A stretch of DNA of 61,762 nt from Alteromonas sp. a30 (GCF_026788005.1 NZ_JABEPE010000021.1:1-61762), one strand, 5' to 3'; numbered from the stretch's first letter, positions 12,001 to 18,321 are shown. The notes: a model not told the origin generated them from the letters alone. A program made the numbers and translations.

Positions 12001-14639
12001 AATTTCTCGGCGGTTAACGCCTCTTTGTTTAAGTAACCGCGCGCTAAGCCAACGCCGCCAATGTATAACTCTCCGGCTAAACCTTGCGGCAGCGGGCGTT
12101 TTTGCGAGTCCAACACATACAATTGAATGTTGTCGATAGGCTTACCAATAGGCACAGTAAACAGCGGTGAATTGGCATCACATTGCCAGTCACTGACATC
12201 AATAGAAGCTTCGGTTGGACCATATAAATTGTGTAATTCCGCGTGCGTACCTGTGGCAAAAAAGCCCGTAACTAACGCTTTTGATAAGGCTTCACCGCTA
12301 CAGAAAACCTGTTTGATAGACGGACAAAGCGCGATGTCTTCGTGCGCTAACATAATGCTTAGCATGGAAGGCACAAAATGCAGTTTGGTAACTTGCTCTT
12401 GGCGAATTAAATCGCACAAATACGCTGGTTCTTTGTGACCATCTGGCTTGGCAATCACTAAACGCGCGCCGGAAATCATCGGCCAGATGAATTCCCACAC
12501 CGACACATCAAAACTAAAGGGCGTTTTTTGCAGCACCACATCGCTTTGGTCCATGCCGTAACGGCCGTGCATCCAATGCACGCGGTTCACTAAACCACGA
12601 TGCGGTATCATCACGCCCTTGGGCTGCCCCGTAGATCCCGAGGTATAAATCAGATAAGCCAAATGTGTAGCGTTTAAGCCCAACGGCTCAACATCTAAAT
12701 TGGTTTGCGCTTGCTGGCTTAAGCCTAAATCCGCGCCTTTGGCATCGGTTTGATTATCAAGGAAAAGCACGCGCGTTTTGTTGCTAGCAGACGCCACGAG
12801 CAATTCGCTTAAATGCGATTGGCTGAGGATGATGTCTACCCCAGAATCTTCAATCATGTATTGCACGCGATCTTGCGGATAACCCGGGTCGATAGGCACA
12901 TACGCCCCACCGGCTTTTAAGATGGCATAAATGCCAATTACCATGTCGAATGAGCGCTCTAAACACAAGCCAACAAGCTGATCTGGGCCAACGCCTTGTT
13001 CACGCAAATAATGTGCAAGTTGGTTGGCGCGTTGGTTTAATTCGGCGTAAGTGAGTGTTTTATTCTCAAAAACCAAAGCAATAGCATCGGGATTTGCTGC
13101 AACTTGCGCTTCAAACAAGGTATGCACACACACTTCGCTTGGGAAGTCGCGCTCGGTTTGATTCCAATGCCATAATTCTTGGTGAATATCGTCATCAGAA
13201 ATGAAGTTGCATTGGGCCACGGTCACGCTTTCTAAGCTGTTTGAGGCATGCTGTAATACGTCGTCGATAAGGCGCGTGTAATGGCCCATTAAGGTGTGGA
13301 TCATTGCATCGCTGTACTTGTGACTGTCGTATTTAAAGCCAAGCTCAAAACCAGCGTGGCTTTCAATCACTTCTAAGCAGAGTTTGAATTCGCCTTGCTG
13401 TTGTACTGAATCCACCACCTCAATGCCTTGCATGGCGGCAAGCCCGGCTTCACTAGCAACAAAGCTCACCATGGATTGATTTTGATAAGCAAACGCCACT
13501 TGGAATACAGGGTTGCTTTGTTGTTGCGTGGACAAACCTAAATCGCGCACCAGTTGCGGGAAGGGATAATGCGCTTGATCTACTGCATCCACCAAGGTTA
13601 GCGATACATCGTTAAACAATTGAGTGAGCGGCATGTTTTCTTCCACTTGCGAGCGCAGTGGCAACATATTCACAAAATAGCCAATTAGGCTGTCGAATTC
13701 TGCCGATGGACGCGCTTGCGTTGGCATACCAACGATGATGTCTTGCTCGTGACAATAACGGCTTAACACCACTTTAAATAAGCCAAGGAAAAACACCGAG
13801 GCGTTAATGCGTAACTGCTTACATAAGTTGTTTATATTTTCGTTTTGCTCCGCGCTAAGCATCTGACTAAAAGCTGAGCCAGCGGCATCTAACACGCTAT
13901 GTTCGGCATCGGATTCATTGGCAAGCTGCAACGCAGGTAAAGTGCCAGCCAGTTGTTTGGTCCAGTAGGCTTTGGCTTCCGCGCCTTTTTCACTGGCTAA
14001 GAAATCCTGTTCCCAGCGCACATAGTCGCTGTATTGGGTAGTAAGTTCGCTTAAGCCCGCGCTGCTATCTGGCTCATGCCCTGCGCTAATGGCTTTTAAC
14101 GACAACAACAAGTCTTCCAACAACACCGGAATCGAGCTGCCATCAAACACAATGTGATGCACCACAATGAGCACGGTGCAGGTATCATCTTGAGTAAACA
14201 GGTTAAAACGAATTAGGTTGCCTTGTGCTAGGTTAAAAGGCGCGTGAGATTCTGCCTGAATCGCCGCGTTTAGCTCGTCTTCGCTTAGCAAGCTGGCATC
14301 GGTAAAGGTACAATTAAGGCGAATATCGTCGTTAGCCTGATATTCCGGGCGATCATTGGCTTCGTTATTTTCAACAAACGCACCATTTAAAATGCTGTGA
14401 CGTTGCAATACCGTGCGACACGCCTGCTCAAAATGTGCAGGCTCCACCGCTGGCATGCGAAAACACACCGGCACGTTATACGCACTGGATGCGGGCGCGA
14501 GTTTGTGAAGTAACCATAATCCGTGCTGATTTTCTGAAAGCGCGACTGAGTTTTCATTTGCCTTCAGCAACGCTAGAACTTCCTCTGCTGAATACGTACC
14601 TTCTTTGAATGCTTTTAAAATATCGTCATTAATCATCAT
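1..14639 (-). CDS. Nonribosomal peptide synthetase, C-A-PCP x4 plus C5, 3' end outside window
   Basis: Multimodular NRPS that should extend the polyketide with amino acids. About 4,879 codons are visible and the frame runs off the left edge without a stop. The start is ATG ATG at 14639/14636, with GGA 7 nt upstream; an in-frame stop at 14682-14684 rules out a longer protein. The N-terminal helix (about residues 4-23) looks like a docking element. Domains by approximate residue: C1 20-450 (HHIVFDG), A1 500-1020, PCP1 near 1066, C2 1100-1540 (HHSVSDG), A2 1590-2130, PCP2 2173, C3 2200-2640 (HHSVTDG), A3 2690-3220, PCP3 3266, C4 3350-3800 (HHAIEDN), A4 3826-4340, PCP4 4386 (GGNS), C5 from 4450 (HHIASDG). 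All five C motifs fall in one reading frame, so no frameshift is evident. My specificity readings are Ser, Val, Thr and unassigned. No epimerisation or thioesterase domain is visible. Confidence 0.96.
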   Translation of the reverse strand, partial: MMINDDILKAFKEGTYSAEEVLALLKANENSVALSENQHGLWLLHKLAPASSAYNVPVCFRMPAVEPAHFEQACRTVLQRHSILNGAFVENNEANDRPEYQANDDIRLNCTFTDASLLSEDELNAAIQAESHAPFNLAQGNLIRFNLFTQDDTCTVLIVVHHIVFDGSSIPVLLEDLLLSLKAISAGHEPDSSAGLSELTTQYSDYVRWEQDFLASEKGAEAKAYWTKQLAGTLPALQLANESDAEHSVLDAAGSAFSQMLSAEQNENINNLCKQLRINASVFFLGLFKVVLSRYCHEQDIIVGMPTQARPSAEFDSLIGYFVNMLPLRSQVEENMPLTQLFNDVSLTLVDAVDQAHYPFPQLVRDLGLSTQQQSNPVFQVAFAYQNQSMVSFVASEAGLAAMQGIEVVDSVQQQGEFKLCLEVIESHAGFELGFKYDSHKYSDAMIHTLMGHYTRLIDDVLQHASNSLESVTVAQCNFISDDDIHQELWHWNQTERDFPSEVCVHTLFEAQVAANPDAIALVFENKTLTYAELNQRANQLAHYLREQGVGPDQLVGLCLERSFDMVIGIYAILKAGGAYVPIDPGYPQDRVQYMIEDSGVDIILSQSHLSELLVASASNKTRVLFLDNQTDAKGADLGLSQQAQTNLDVEPLGLNATHLAYLIYTSGSTGQPKGVMIPHRGLVNRVHWMHGRYGMDQSDVVLQKTPFSFDVSVWEFIWPMISGARLVIAKPDGHKEPAYLCDLIRQEQVTKLHFVPSMLSIMLAHEDIALCPSIKQVFCSGEALSKALVTGFFATGTHAELHNLYGPTEASIDVSDWQCDANSPLFTVPIGKPIDNIQLYVLDSQKRPLPQGLAGELYIGGVGLARGYLNKEALTAEKFIANPFSQDAASKLYRTGDLVRRLADGNLDFIGRMDNQVKLRGFRVELGEIETQLMAQTGVAGCAVVIKTDEHNEKRLVAYVVPDSQSASEALIAPEYLKQQLGQLLPDYMVPSAFVMMQALPLTPNGKLDQRALPMPDADDFSRKAYVAPQGDVERQLAQIWQDILNIEAVGRDDNFFDLGGHSLLATSVVSQVRKMLDVEMPLKAFFAHPTLQDLADVIENLNPSLSIPLVAVDRNADLPLSYAQQRLWFLAELEQSSANYNIPLALRLDGALDVKALNASIDAIIARHEVLRTRLVAQDESAEQQVLQVIDAPFSLNLVAESVENEAQAQNIALVESQADFDLSADHLIRGRLVKLAEQQHVLLITMHHSVSDGWSLGVFFKEFAHFYGELTGEADQEPLAELTIQYADYAQWQRQWLSGENLDEQLGYWKTQLADLEMESALPTDRSRPAVKSYKGAIIRKPLSAELVGHLQQLSQQHGATLYMTLLTAFNTLLHRYSGKTDIAVGSPIANRSRAELEQLIGFFVNTLVMRTDVSGNPSFVELLNRVKDTALSAYSHQDIPFDYLVEQLQPERSMSYSPFFQVMFVLQNMPLYPEVGGQNESVQNEDGQGNQALKVSSFDYQQSLAKYDLTLNLFEMPDSAGLMCEWEYNTDLFNADTIERLFAHYEQLLKQIVAHPRDSIANYELMQTEEYTQVLAYSVGVLSDYPRDKTAFQLFEAQAESTPDAVALIWREQQVSYQTLNAQANQLAHYLMAQGVQPGDKVAVSLPDNISTISAFLAINKAGAAYVPLDAALPEQRLRYLLGDVAPRLLVTHSSLVATLPQDMALNCLCVDEEQAQMRAQVQTNPAIEVKPSDLAYVIYTSGSTGLPKGVLVPHSGITRLVRDNHFHEFNSSTVMLQTSTLIFDAATLEIWGPLANGGTLVLYPEAYFDVEKLSEVVNQFQANTLWLTAGLFNQWSLVFNDMPSLTKLMAGGDVVKPAIVERFYNALPNLEIMNGYGPTENTTFTACYSAPRPLSLMAGAKPNNSESDGSDTSAMLASLPLGQAIAGTQCYVLDASLQLVPIGAIGELCVAGDGLAQGYLNKPELTDEKFVHNPFSRDPNARMYRTGDLVRRLPDGNLQFFGRMDNQIKLRGFRVELGEIETALLALDEVLACVVTLSRSQAQSASDAGNEDTKLVAYVVENASATAADADSETSLTPDFLKASLAHALPDYMVPAAYVFLPELPLTINGKVDYRALPAPDASAFERKDYLAPQTQVEHQLASIWQSVLGLSANSVGLDDNFFNLGGHSLLATRVVTQIRHLFDIDMPLQTLFEQPTLRSLAAAVTSMNPTLAQGADDASIKPVSRTQPLPLSYAQQRLWFLAELEGNSANYNVPLALRLKGELDEVLLNQALDHIIARHESLRTRLVKVEGQTLQHIDAPFSLALSAENVTDEQVASEVIATEAALAFDLSQDRLIRARLLRLSEKEHVLMINLHHSVTDGWSMMLFFQELSQSYAALHAGTQPNLPALSIQYADYAHWQREWFTGDTREAQMNYWKKQLAGLEPVSPVPADKPRPALRSYRGAVLNQSIPQDVVDALNTLSQREGVTLYMTLLAAFNVLLHRYSGQTDIAVGTPIANRNRAEIENLIGFFVNTLVMRSNVSGNPCFSDLLSRVRRMAMDAYANQDVPFDYLVEQLQPTRSTSYSPFFQVMFVLQNMPSYPMADDALQVEEFAFEQRTAKFDLTFNLFEKGDGMSCELEYNTDLFDEATIARLFEHYLALLKGIIADPHAHISSYELPTSEQPSSNALAAFEALPYAAQSLHEQFETMAQQHASRRALEMQQAGALHSVDYQTLNQQANKLAHYLSQQGVKVNHFVGLYAQRGFDMAVSILAILKVGAAYVPIDPKSPQDRVAHIIEDSGIQVLLSETSLSAELDACLNQLQSAQQVAALNIINVDAIQAQREACDANWQSDFAATPNTPAYVIYTSGTTGKPKGVLQSHHSVLRLFSATQPDFNFSENDVWTLFHSIAFDFSVWELWGALLFGGKLVIPSHEMTRDVEQFVALCEQTKVTVLNQTPSAFKAFTQMAVKQNAPLSHLRYVIFGGEALELDTLTPWWAHYAEDKPALINMYGITETTVHVTYKPVQKDAFGQSLIGRPLRDQTIYLLDASLQPVPQGAEGEIYVGGAGLSLGYLNQPALTAERFINNPFASNEMLALGYSKLYKTGDLARVNNDGELVYLGRNDNQVKVRGFRIELGEIQHHLNQLPYLKDALVSWYKAPVSAEQDASDQGHADQGYIVAYAILAESDNAATQAQQWRDDLAQKVPDYMLPVSLNFLESWPLTTNGKIDKNALPAPSLTHQVEFVAPQTDEEILLAKEWAKVLQMDWQSISANDNFFNLGGHSLLMINYRSALIEAGYDLPVTELYKNQSLAQLAKKLASAEAAPTPASGIPENCFKISPDMLPMVSLSQSELRNIEQQVQGGSTNIQDIYPLSPLQQGMLFHAIASPEADPYVTKSLLKCQDEAAFTRFIGGVEYVMKRHDTMRTQFIYQGVSAPVQAVLREVSLPIVELDVPENVTDVAAWMIEQYTPIQASICLDSAPLIRLHIARQKDAQGNHAVYVMFLHHHAIEDNVSLRVIESEMDAYLVAQSKGEMAPIDPADQPTIQYRDFIWQSMQLDQAAAVSHFAQQLADVEEIAAPFGCSVEMSEYGDMTHLTQALPASLTKELEAFAQAQGVSLSTVLHLAWAMVIGATSGTQDVVFGSVLSGRMQGVPGIERMVGLCINTLPVRVKLENVSLHDALQQTHNAVNALLDYELAPLTLIQSELKKRGVIAAGSDSNSAAPLFNTILNCRMQNDSQAMELQMAHAGDQGIEAVWTEEHSNYPVSASVDFVNGELSVSLEVQTQLNAQRFYDYFENLLSRMVVSTSTTHLSQLNLLGEAETQRLLNDFNATHTDWDLTTTAAQLFEAQVGAHPDALALAFESGEVANTVTEVTYAELNAQANQVAHYLLAQGVQPNQCVGLCAERSSHMIAAILGIMKAGAAYVPIDPAYPDSRIAHMLSDSAPVLVLVDAEHHEKVSANVKADSTTVVTLNAAAFAEQSQSNLGSTLSSDNLAYVLYTSGSTGLPKGVQVEQRQLMNFIYNAQHTYDMSARDRMLQFSTVSFDISVEEIFASLCSGATLVLRSDEWLQDATQFWRLCDKHRISVLSLPTAFWHQMVTDSAAPESLRLVIVGGEAISQSKAARWFSRNAERPVRLMNTYGPTETTVTATAFEVTAENVDAATNENAIPIGKPNKNTQVYVLDANQNLVPQGVIGEMYIAGESLARGYLNRDKETREAFVANPFADSANARMYRSGDLVRWNENGELLFEGRADKQVKVRGFRVELAEIESHIAALNGVENVAVIARSLPAGGKSLVAYVTGKLLSSGQTSSGQTTIDEIRAALAQKLPDYMVPSAIMHLDALPLTVNGKLDERALPEPDADAMPSETYVAPTTPTQTALCEIMAQVLGVAKVGIKDSFFKLGGNSILSIQVISRAREQGLNLSMKQLFIGQSIEAIAAQVDGGNSLSNSASVINVPAITPQPQPEYLPLSFTQRRLWIVSQVENESAGYNLPTAFKFEGNVSVAALQKAFEAIIERHATLRTVFREEDGKNNGQPYQLILKDYSFSIHFHDLSGLDVDKQATMVKALADEDALKPFDLSQDLMLRVSLLKLAEQSHVMLLNKHHIASDGWSLNVMFHELMQAYDAIIAGKPVAFPELPVTYTDYALWQQDWMQGDILEQHLAFWREELKGLQQIHNLPLDRPRPAQRSYKGASYSSVLSKDTTNALDAFNKANGTSLFMSLQALLATLVHRYSGDEDVAIGFSISNRVHKEIEGLIGFFANTLVLRSDVSGNPSFSDFLAATRERSLSALAHQHLPFELLVEELNPERSLSHSPLFQIILVVDNNPVMAQTDDDFSVTPVDQDFPVSKFDLSLFASYNAQGQLTLNWVYATDLFDASTIERMAQHFEVLLEGA
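1320..4600 (-). other. NRPS module 4: variant C, A of unassigned specificity, PCP (GGNS)
   Basis: C4 starts with the IQDIYPLSPLQQGMLFH form rather than the LPLSYAQQRLWF form used by C2, C3 and C5. Its active-site motif reads HHAIEDN (near 4150-4170): the His and Asp remain but the glycine is Asn. This resembles a proteobacterial C-domain subtype in which HHxxxD is followed by H or N. The A-domain pocket reads D-I-E-S-I-G-T-V-T(-K), which I cannot match to a known code. Glu at the third position could suit a basic side chain, but that is only a guess. The PCP motif reads LGGNSIL (near 1480). Confidence 0.7.
4740..7960 (-). other. NRPS module 3: C-A(Thr)-PCP
   Basis: The C domain has HHSVTDG (7539-7559). 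The A-domain pocket residues read D-F-W-N-I-G-M-V-H(-K), identical to the canonical threonine code. The A3 motif is TSGTTGKPKG and the substrate region reads YGITETTVH. The PCP motif is LGGHSLL (near 4840). This is the most secure of the four substrate assignments. Confidence 0.85.
8010..11290 (-). other. NRPS module 2: C-A(Val)-PCP
   Basis: The C domain has an intact HHSVSDG motif (around 10892). The A-domain pocket residues read D-A-L-W-M-G-G-T-F(-K), taken from FDAATLE, TLWLTAG, MAGGD and GYGPTENTTF. This is close to the established valine code D-A-F-W-I-G-G-T-F-K. The PCP motif is LGGHSLL (near 8120). An aliphatic relative such as isoleucine cannot be excluded. Confidence 0.75.
11340..14600 (-). 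other. NRPS module 1: C-A(Ser)-PCP
   Basis: The C domain carries HHIVFDG (around 14139-14159) and is the one that must accept the acyl chain from the upstream KS0-ACP protein. The A domain has the A3 motif TSGSTGQPKG. Mapping to the GrsA binding-pocket positions gives D-V-W-H-F-S-L-I-D(-K), which is the serine code with one conservative change. The PCP serine lies in LGGHSLL (near 11440). The mapping was done by eye against the GrsA alignment. Confidence 0.8.
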
Positions 14640-14828
14640 GGATTTTCCAATTCGTCGGCCTTCCCTCGCCGTTGCAGCCGCTTATGTCCTCGCTTGCTGC
14701 ACTTTTAAACCAATTTGCTACTTTTTCGCTTAACTCTTGTTGCGAGTTAGCCTGAACAAAACGACTTCTTGCCAGCAACGCATTGCATGGCGTGCTGACC
14801 CCACGTTGGTGAGATCAGGGCTAAATGT
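14640..14828 (-). other. 189-bp gap between KS0-ACP gene and NRPS
   Basis: This is the larger of the two gaps of more than 100 bp in the cluster. It holds no recognisable gene. The only notable content is an open frame of about 60 codons with protein-like composition that ends in a TAA overlapping the first codons of the NRPS. It lacks an ATG or GTG start and is probably fortuitous or a relic. No convincing terminator hairpin or promoter was seen, so read-through from upstream is the simplest assumption. Confidence 0.5.
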
Positions 14829-17174
14829 TTATTTCACCAGTTTTTTAAGGTCATCAAGACTCAGCTCGCCGGATTTAAACTTGTTCAGCGCGGCGATGCT
14901 TTTCGCGTCGGCCTCTGAGGCTGCACTTTTTGCTTGCTGATTGACCTTCATTTTGCTGCTCACTAAACGGCTTAACGCACCAATATCGGGGCATTGCATA
15001 AAGTCTCTGCCGGTGAGTTTGACTTGCATTTCTTTTTCGATAGCGCGACCAAGGCGCACCATAATTAAGGAATCCACACCGTAATCGACAAACGTGGTTT
15101 GTGGCGTTAAATCGTTGTTATTACGGTGCATGGCTTTTTGAATAAATTGCGTCACGTAAGTGATGGCCGCCTGCTCTGTCGTGGCGCTGCTAGCAAGCAA
15201 TTCGCTAAATCCAGTGGCTTTTGCTGCCCTTGTAGCAGAAGCAGCACTCGCTTCTATACGCCCTTCGTTTATACGCCCCGCTTCTATACGGAAAAACTCA
15301 CCTGCAAACGGGTACACAGGCAAGTGACAACGTGGCGCGGTCAATGCGTTAGCAAAGTCAGACCAATCCGGCGTTTTGCCCGCAAGCCACTGTTGCATAG
15401 GCGCAGGCAAAGCGTCGACTGCACTTGAATCCGCGTCGTTCGCTCTAAGCACTTGAATAGCCGCCACAGAAAACCCGGTATGTGCGGCAAACTCGCTGAC
15501 ATTAACACGCAGTACAGCGCGCGCTGAAAAGCTGTCGCGACCTTGCATCAAAGTGCGTTGAATCGAGGCGAGTGTTGCTGATGCTTCGGTGTTTGAAGCT
15601 TGCTCTGAAGCTGTTTTTGAAAGCTGGCAAAGCGCCTCGGATAACTGACTAATGACCTGCGTTAGTTGCGCGTCGGTTTTTGCGCTGACTGGCAGTGTTA
15701 CCGTGTCTTTAATTGCGACATTAGCGGCAACATCTCCCGCTGAGCTAGCCCCTTCGCTTGCTTGTGAAGGCGTGTATTCCTGCAACAAAATGTGGGCGTT
15801 ATTGCCACCAATGCCGTAAGAATGAACGGCTGCCAATCGCGGGCGATTGTCTTTGCCTTGCCATGCTTCGTTAGCGGCAAGTAAACGACAAGGTGACTGG
15901 TCGGTATCTAAATCGTCGCTGGCGTGTTCAAAGTGCGCAATACCGAAAAGGGTTTGCTGTTTAAAGCTCGCAATCACTTTTAACATCGCGCCCAAAGAAG
16001 AGGCTGCATGCATGTGCCCTAGCGTGGGTTTTAAGGTGCTAATGGCCACCTGACCTTCTGCAATGGGCTGATTTTGCGCTTCGCCAAGTTGGCGTATAGC
16101 TTTGTTAAAGGCGCTCCATTCGGCAATGTCCGAAACCGTTGTTGCCATGCCTTGCGCTTCAATGTAGTCCAAATCAGCAAGGGAAATGTCGGCATTTTGG
16201 TAACACTGTTTAATGACCTCAACATGGGCAGCCACATTGGGCGATGCCATCGACATGCCACCTTGACCATTAAAGTTCACCGCCGAATTTTTCACCACGG
16301 CGTAAATGGCGTCTTTGTCTTTTTGTGCTTGCGCTAAGGGTTTTAACAGCAAGCTAATCACGCCTTCGGAGCGAATAAACCCATCGGCCTTTTCGCCAAA
16401 CGAATGTAAGGTGCGCGACGGGCTAAGCTGCGCCATTTGTGTTAAGCCAATGAACGGCTCAGGACGCAATAATAAATTGGCGGCGGCAACAATGGCTTGC
16501 TCCATTTCGCCCGCACGTAATGCAGAAATGGCGTGATGTAACGCCACCGCGCCGCTGGAACACAAAGTGTTCACCACTTGGCTTGCACCGCAAAAATCGA
16601 AGTAATACGCAATGTTATTGGCTAACATCGCCGACGATCCGCTAAAATCGTTGAAGATACCGGCTTGTTGCAAGCTAAGTTGATACTCGCTGTCTTCTGC
16701 ACCAATAAACACGCCGGTGCGCGAACCTTTTAGGGCGCTGGGAGCGTAACCCGCATCTTCAATACAGTGATACACGTTTTGCATAAGCAAACGCTGACGC
16801 GGGTCTATTAGGCTGGCGGCTTCCGCTGGCACATTGAAAAAATCGGCATCGAAGTGAAAAACCTTGTCGATGCTACCTGCCCACTGTGGCGCTTCGTCGA
16901 GTAATTCTGGGTCGTATTGATTCGCGGCACTTTGCCAGTCGAATCTATCTGACGGGAATTCACGAATGAGGTCATCGCCATTGGCGAGAGCTTGCCAAAA
17001 CGCCTGCACAGAATCACAACTGGGTAATTGTGCGGCAACACCAATAATGGCAATGCTCTGCTGATCATTTTGGCTATTGTGATTTTCGGAAACGGCAGCG
17101 CCGGTGCTCGCTTCATCGGTGTTAGTCTCGCCGAGAAGCGCGGAAATAGCTTGTAATTCTTGTTCTGTATTCAT
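14829..17174 (-). CDS. KS0-ACP protein (His-deficient ketosynthase plus carrier) handing over to the NRPS
   Basis: A 781-residue, two-domain trans-AT PKS protein. The KS covers about residues 39-465. The active-site Cys205 is present in TLCSSG and His387 is present in TLGHMHA. The HGTGT histidine is replaced by Gln341 in EAQGMATTVSD, the signature of a non-elongating KS0 that can transacylate but not decarboxylate. A linker ending in LPVYPFAGEF leads to an ACP at about 669-742 (YGVDSLIM). The C-terminal helix KSGELSLDDLKKLV resembles the N-terminal helix of the NRPS, suggesting a docking pair. The ATG at 17174 is preceded by GGAG at 4 nt spacing, and the gene starts 10 nt after the LLM stop. 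The likely role is to take the mature chain from PKS-C, present it for LLM chemistry, and pass it to C1 of the NRPS. Confidence 0.92.
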   Translation of the reverse strand: MNTEQELQAISALLGETNTDEASTGAAVSENHNSQNDQQSIAIIGVAAQLPSCDSVQAFWQALANGDDLIREFPSDRFDWQSAANQYDPELLDEAPQWAGSIDKVFHFDADFFNVPAEAASLIDPRQRLLMQNVYHCIEDAGYAPSALKGSRTGVFIGAEDSEYQLSLQQAGIFNDFSGSSAMLANNIAYYFDFCGASQVVNTLCSSGAVALHHAISALRAGEMEQAIVAAANLLLRPEPFIGLTQMAQLSPSRTLHSFGEKADGFIRSEGVISLLLKPLAQAQKDKDAIYAVVKNSAVNFNGQGGMSMASPNVAAHVEVIKQCYQNADISLADLDYIEAQGMATTVSDIAEWSAFNKAIRQLGEAQNQPIAEGQVAISTLKPTLGHMHAASSLGAMLKVIASFKQQTLFGIAHFEHASDDLDTDQSPCRLLAANEAWQGKDNRPRLAAVHSYGIGGNNAHILLQEYTPSQASEGASSAGDVAANVAIKDTVTLPVSAKTDAQLTQVISQLSEALCQLSKTASEQASNTEASATLASIQRTLMQGRDSFSARAVLRVNVSEFAAHTGFSVAAIQVLRANDADSSAVDALPAPMQQWLAGKTPDWSDFANALTAPRCHLPVYPFAGEFFRIEAGRINEGRIEASAASATRAAKATGFSELLASSATTEQAAITYVTQFIQKAMHRNNNDLTPQTTFVDYGVDSLIMVRLGRAIEKEMQVKLTGRDFMQCPDIGALSRLVSSKMKVNQQAKSAASEADAKSIAALNKFKSGELSLDDLKKLVK
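15249..15290 (-). repeat. Short in-frame direct repeat in KS-ACP linker
   Basis: The 12-mer cgcttctatacg occurs at 15249-15260 and again at 15279-15290, exactly 30 bp apart. Each copy encodes Arg-Ile-Glu-Ala within the flexible linker between the KS and the ACP. Because the spacing is a multiple of three, slippage would change linker length without breaking the frame. Confidence 0.7.
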
Positions 17175-17186
17175 TTTGCTCCCCCT
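17175..17186 (-). promoter_or_regulatory. Ribosome-binding site of the KS0-ACP gene
   Basis: On the minus strand the LLM stop codon is followed at once by a purine-rich GGGGGAG run ending 4 nt before the ATG at 17174. The close coupling supports both the start choice and co-translation with the LLM gene. Confidence 0.7.
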
Positions 17187-18321
17187 AGTACAGGGCGCTT
17201 AGCTGTTTAAGGTATGGCAACGATGCCTTCACCGAGTCGTAATCCACGCCAAAATCCATTAAGCACACAATGTCGTTTACACCGGCGCTAATGGCTTGCT
17301 CGACTAATGGCTGGCAATCTTCCACCCCACCAAAGAGCGCGCAGGTTTTGAAATAGCGCTGATAGGCGTACTCCAATACCTTGTCTTTTTCTGCCTGACT
17401 CACTTCATCCACGCCTTTGTCTTTACCGAGTCCGGCTTTCACGTGGGCGTCAATAGTGCTGGCAATGTAATCTTTAAACGGCGCTTCCACTTTTTGCTGC
17501 ACGGCGGGAATATCCGCGCCTAAATGCGTGTGCAACATCAACGAGACTTTGCCGCTTTGTGGGTCTAAACCAGCTTCTTCACGGCCTTTTCGGTACAGCG
17601 CAATCTTCTTCGCCATTTCTTGCATATCAATGCCATACAACATGGTGAACACGTTGTAGCCTTGCTTGCCGGCAAAGTAGAAAGCCTGTTCGTTTTGTGC
17701 CACCAACAACCATACGTTTAGTGTTTTTTGTGTGGGTTTTGGGAACACTTGAATCGGGAAGGTTTGGTTGTCTGGGCCAGTGAATTCAACGGCTTCCCCG
17801 CGCCACAAACGTTGCACTTGGTCAATACGTTCACCGCAAATTTCACGGCGATTGTGGTAGTTATCCGGTGCTAAAATGAAGTCTTGAATATTCCAGCCAG
17901 AGCCAAAACCTAAGTCCACACGACCATCGGATAAAATGTCGTTCATGGCCCATGTTTCCACCACTTCCGCAGGATGATGTAACGGCAAGGAAATCCCTGC
18001 GGTACGAAAACGAATGCGCTGGGTTTGCGGAATTAAGTAAGAACAAATAATGGATGAATTGGCGTATATCGAGCCAAATTCACTAAAGTGACGCTCGGGG
18101 AAATACACGGCTTCAAAGCCTTCGTTATCCGCAAAGACGGTGAGGTCACGCATAAACTCATACTTTTGTTTATCGGCAATGCCTTTAATCACATCCGAAA
18201 AGAAGATGAGGCTAAAGCTCACCTTACTGTTGCTACCAGCATGAGGCGTGTTGTCTGTTGCGGCTTGCGCCGAGCTTTCATTGTTTGGCGATACACCTAA
18301 AATGTCTTCTATCGATCCCAT
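17185..18321 (-). CDS. Free-standing luciferase-like flavin monooxygenase (LLM)
   Basis: A 378-residue protein of the bacterial luciferase-like superfamily, in the subfamily associated with PKS/NRPS assembly lines. The catalytic domain spans about residues 33-378. Diagnostic stretches are PERHFSEFG, LPLHHPAEVVE, DGRVDLGFGSGWN and AGVNDIVCLMDFG. Residues 1-32 form a low-complexity leader beginning GSIEDILGV, possibly a docking tail. Family knowledge: such enzymes use FMNH2 and O2, and relatives embedded in cyanobacterial lipopeptide synthases are linked to hydroxylation of carrier-bound chains. Here the substrate is unknown. The gene lies between PKS-C and a KS0-ACP protein and is similar to the LLM domain embedded in PKS-C. 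The AGGAGG ribosome site overlaps the PKS-C stop codon. Confidence 0.93.
   Translation of the reverse strand: MGSIEDILGVSPNNESSAQAATDNTPHAGSNSKVSFSLIFFSDVIKGIADKQKYEFMRDLTVFADNEGFEAVYFPERHFSEFGSIYANSSIICSYLIPQTQRIRFRTAGISLPLHHPAEVVETWAMNDILSDGRVDLGFGSGWNIQDFILAPDNYHNRREICGERIDQVQRLWRGEAVEFTGPDNQTFPIQVFPKPTQKTLNVWLLVAQNEQAFYFAGKQGYNVFTMLYGIDMQEMAKKIALYRKGREEAGLDPQSGKVSLMLHTHLGADIPAVQQKVEAPFKDYIASTIDAHVKAGLGKDKGVDEVSQAEKDKVLEYAYQRYFKTCALFGGVEDCQPLVEQAISAGVNDIVCLMDFGVDYDSVKASLPYLKQLSALY

Noticed and set aside
14640-14818. About 60-codon protein-like frame in the gap before the NRPS
   Set aside because: It has only TTG or CTG candidate starts, no clear ribosome site and no recognised domain. Treated as fortuitous or a relic.
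14829-17174. KS0-ACP protein as the missing decarboxylating KS of the HCS cassette
   Set aside because: That KS type has the active-site Cys replaced by Ser; here Cys205 is present, and the lost residue is the HGTGT His.
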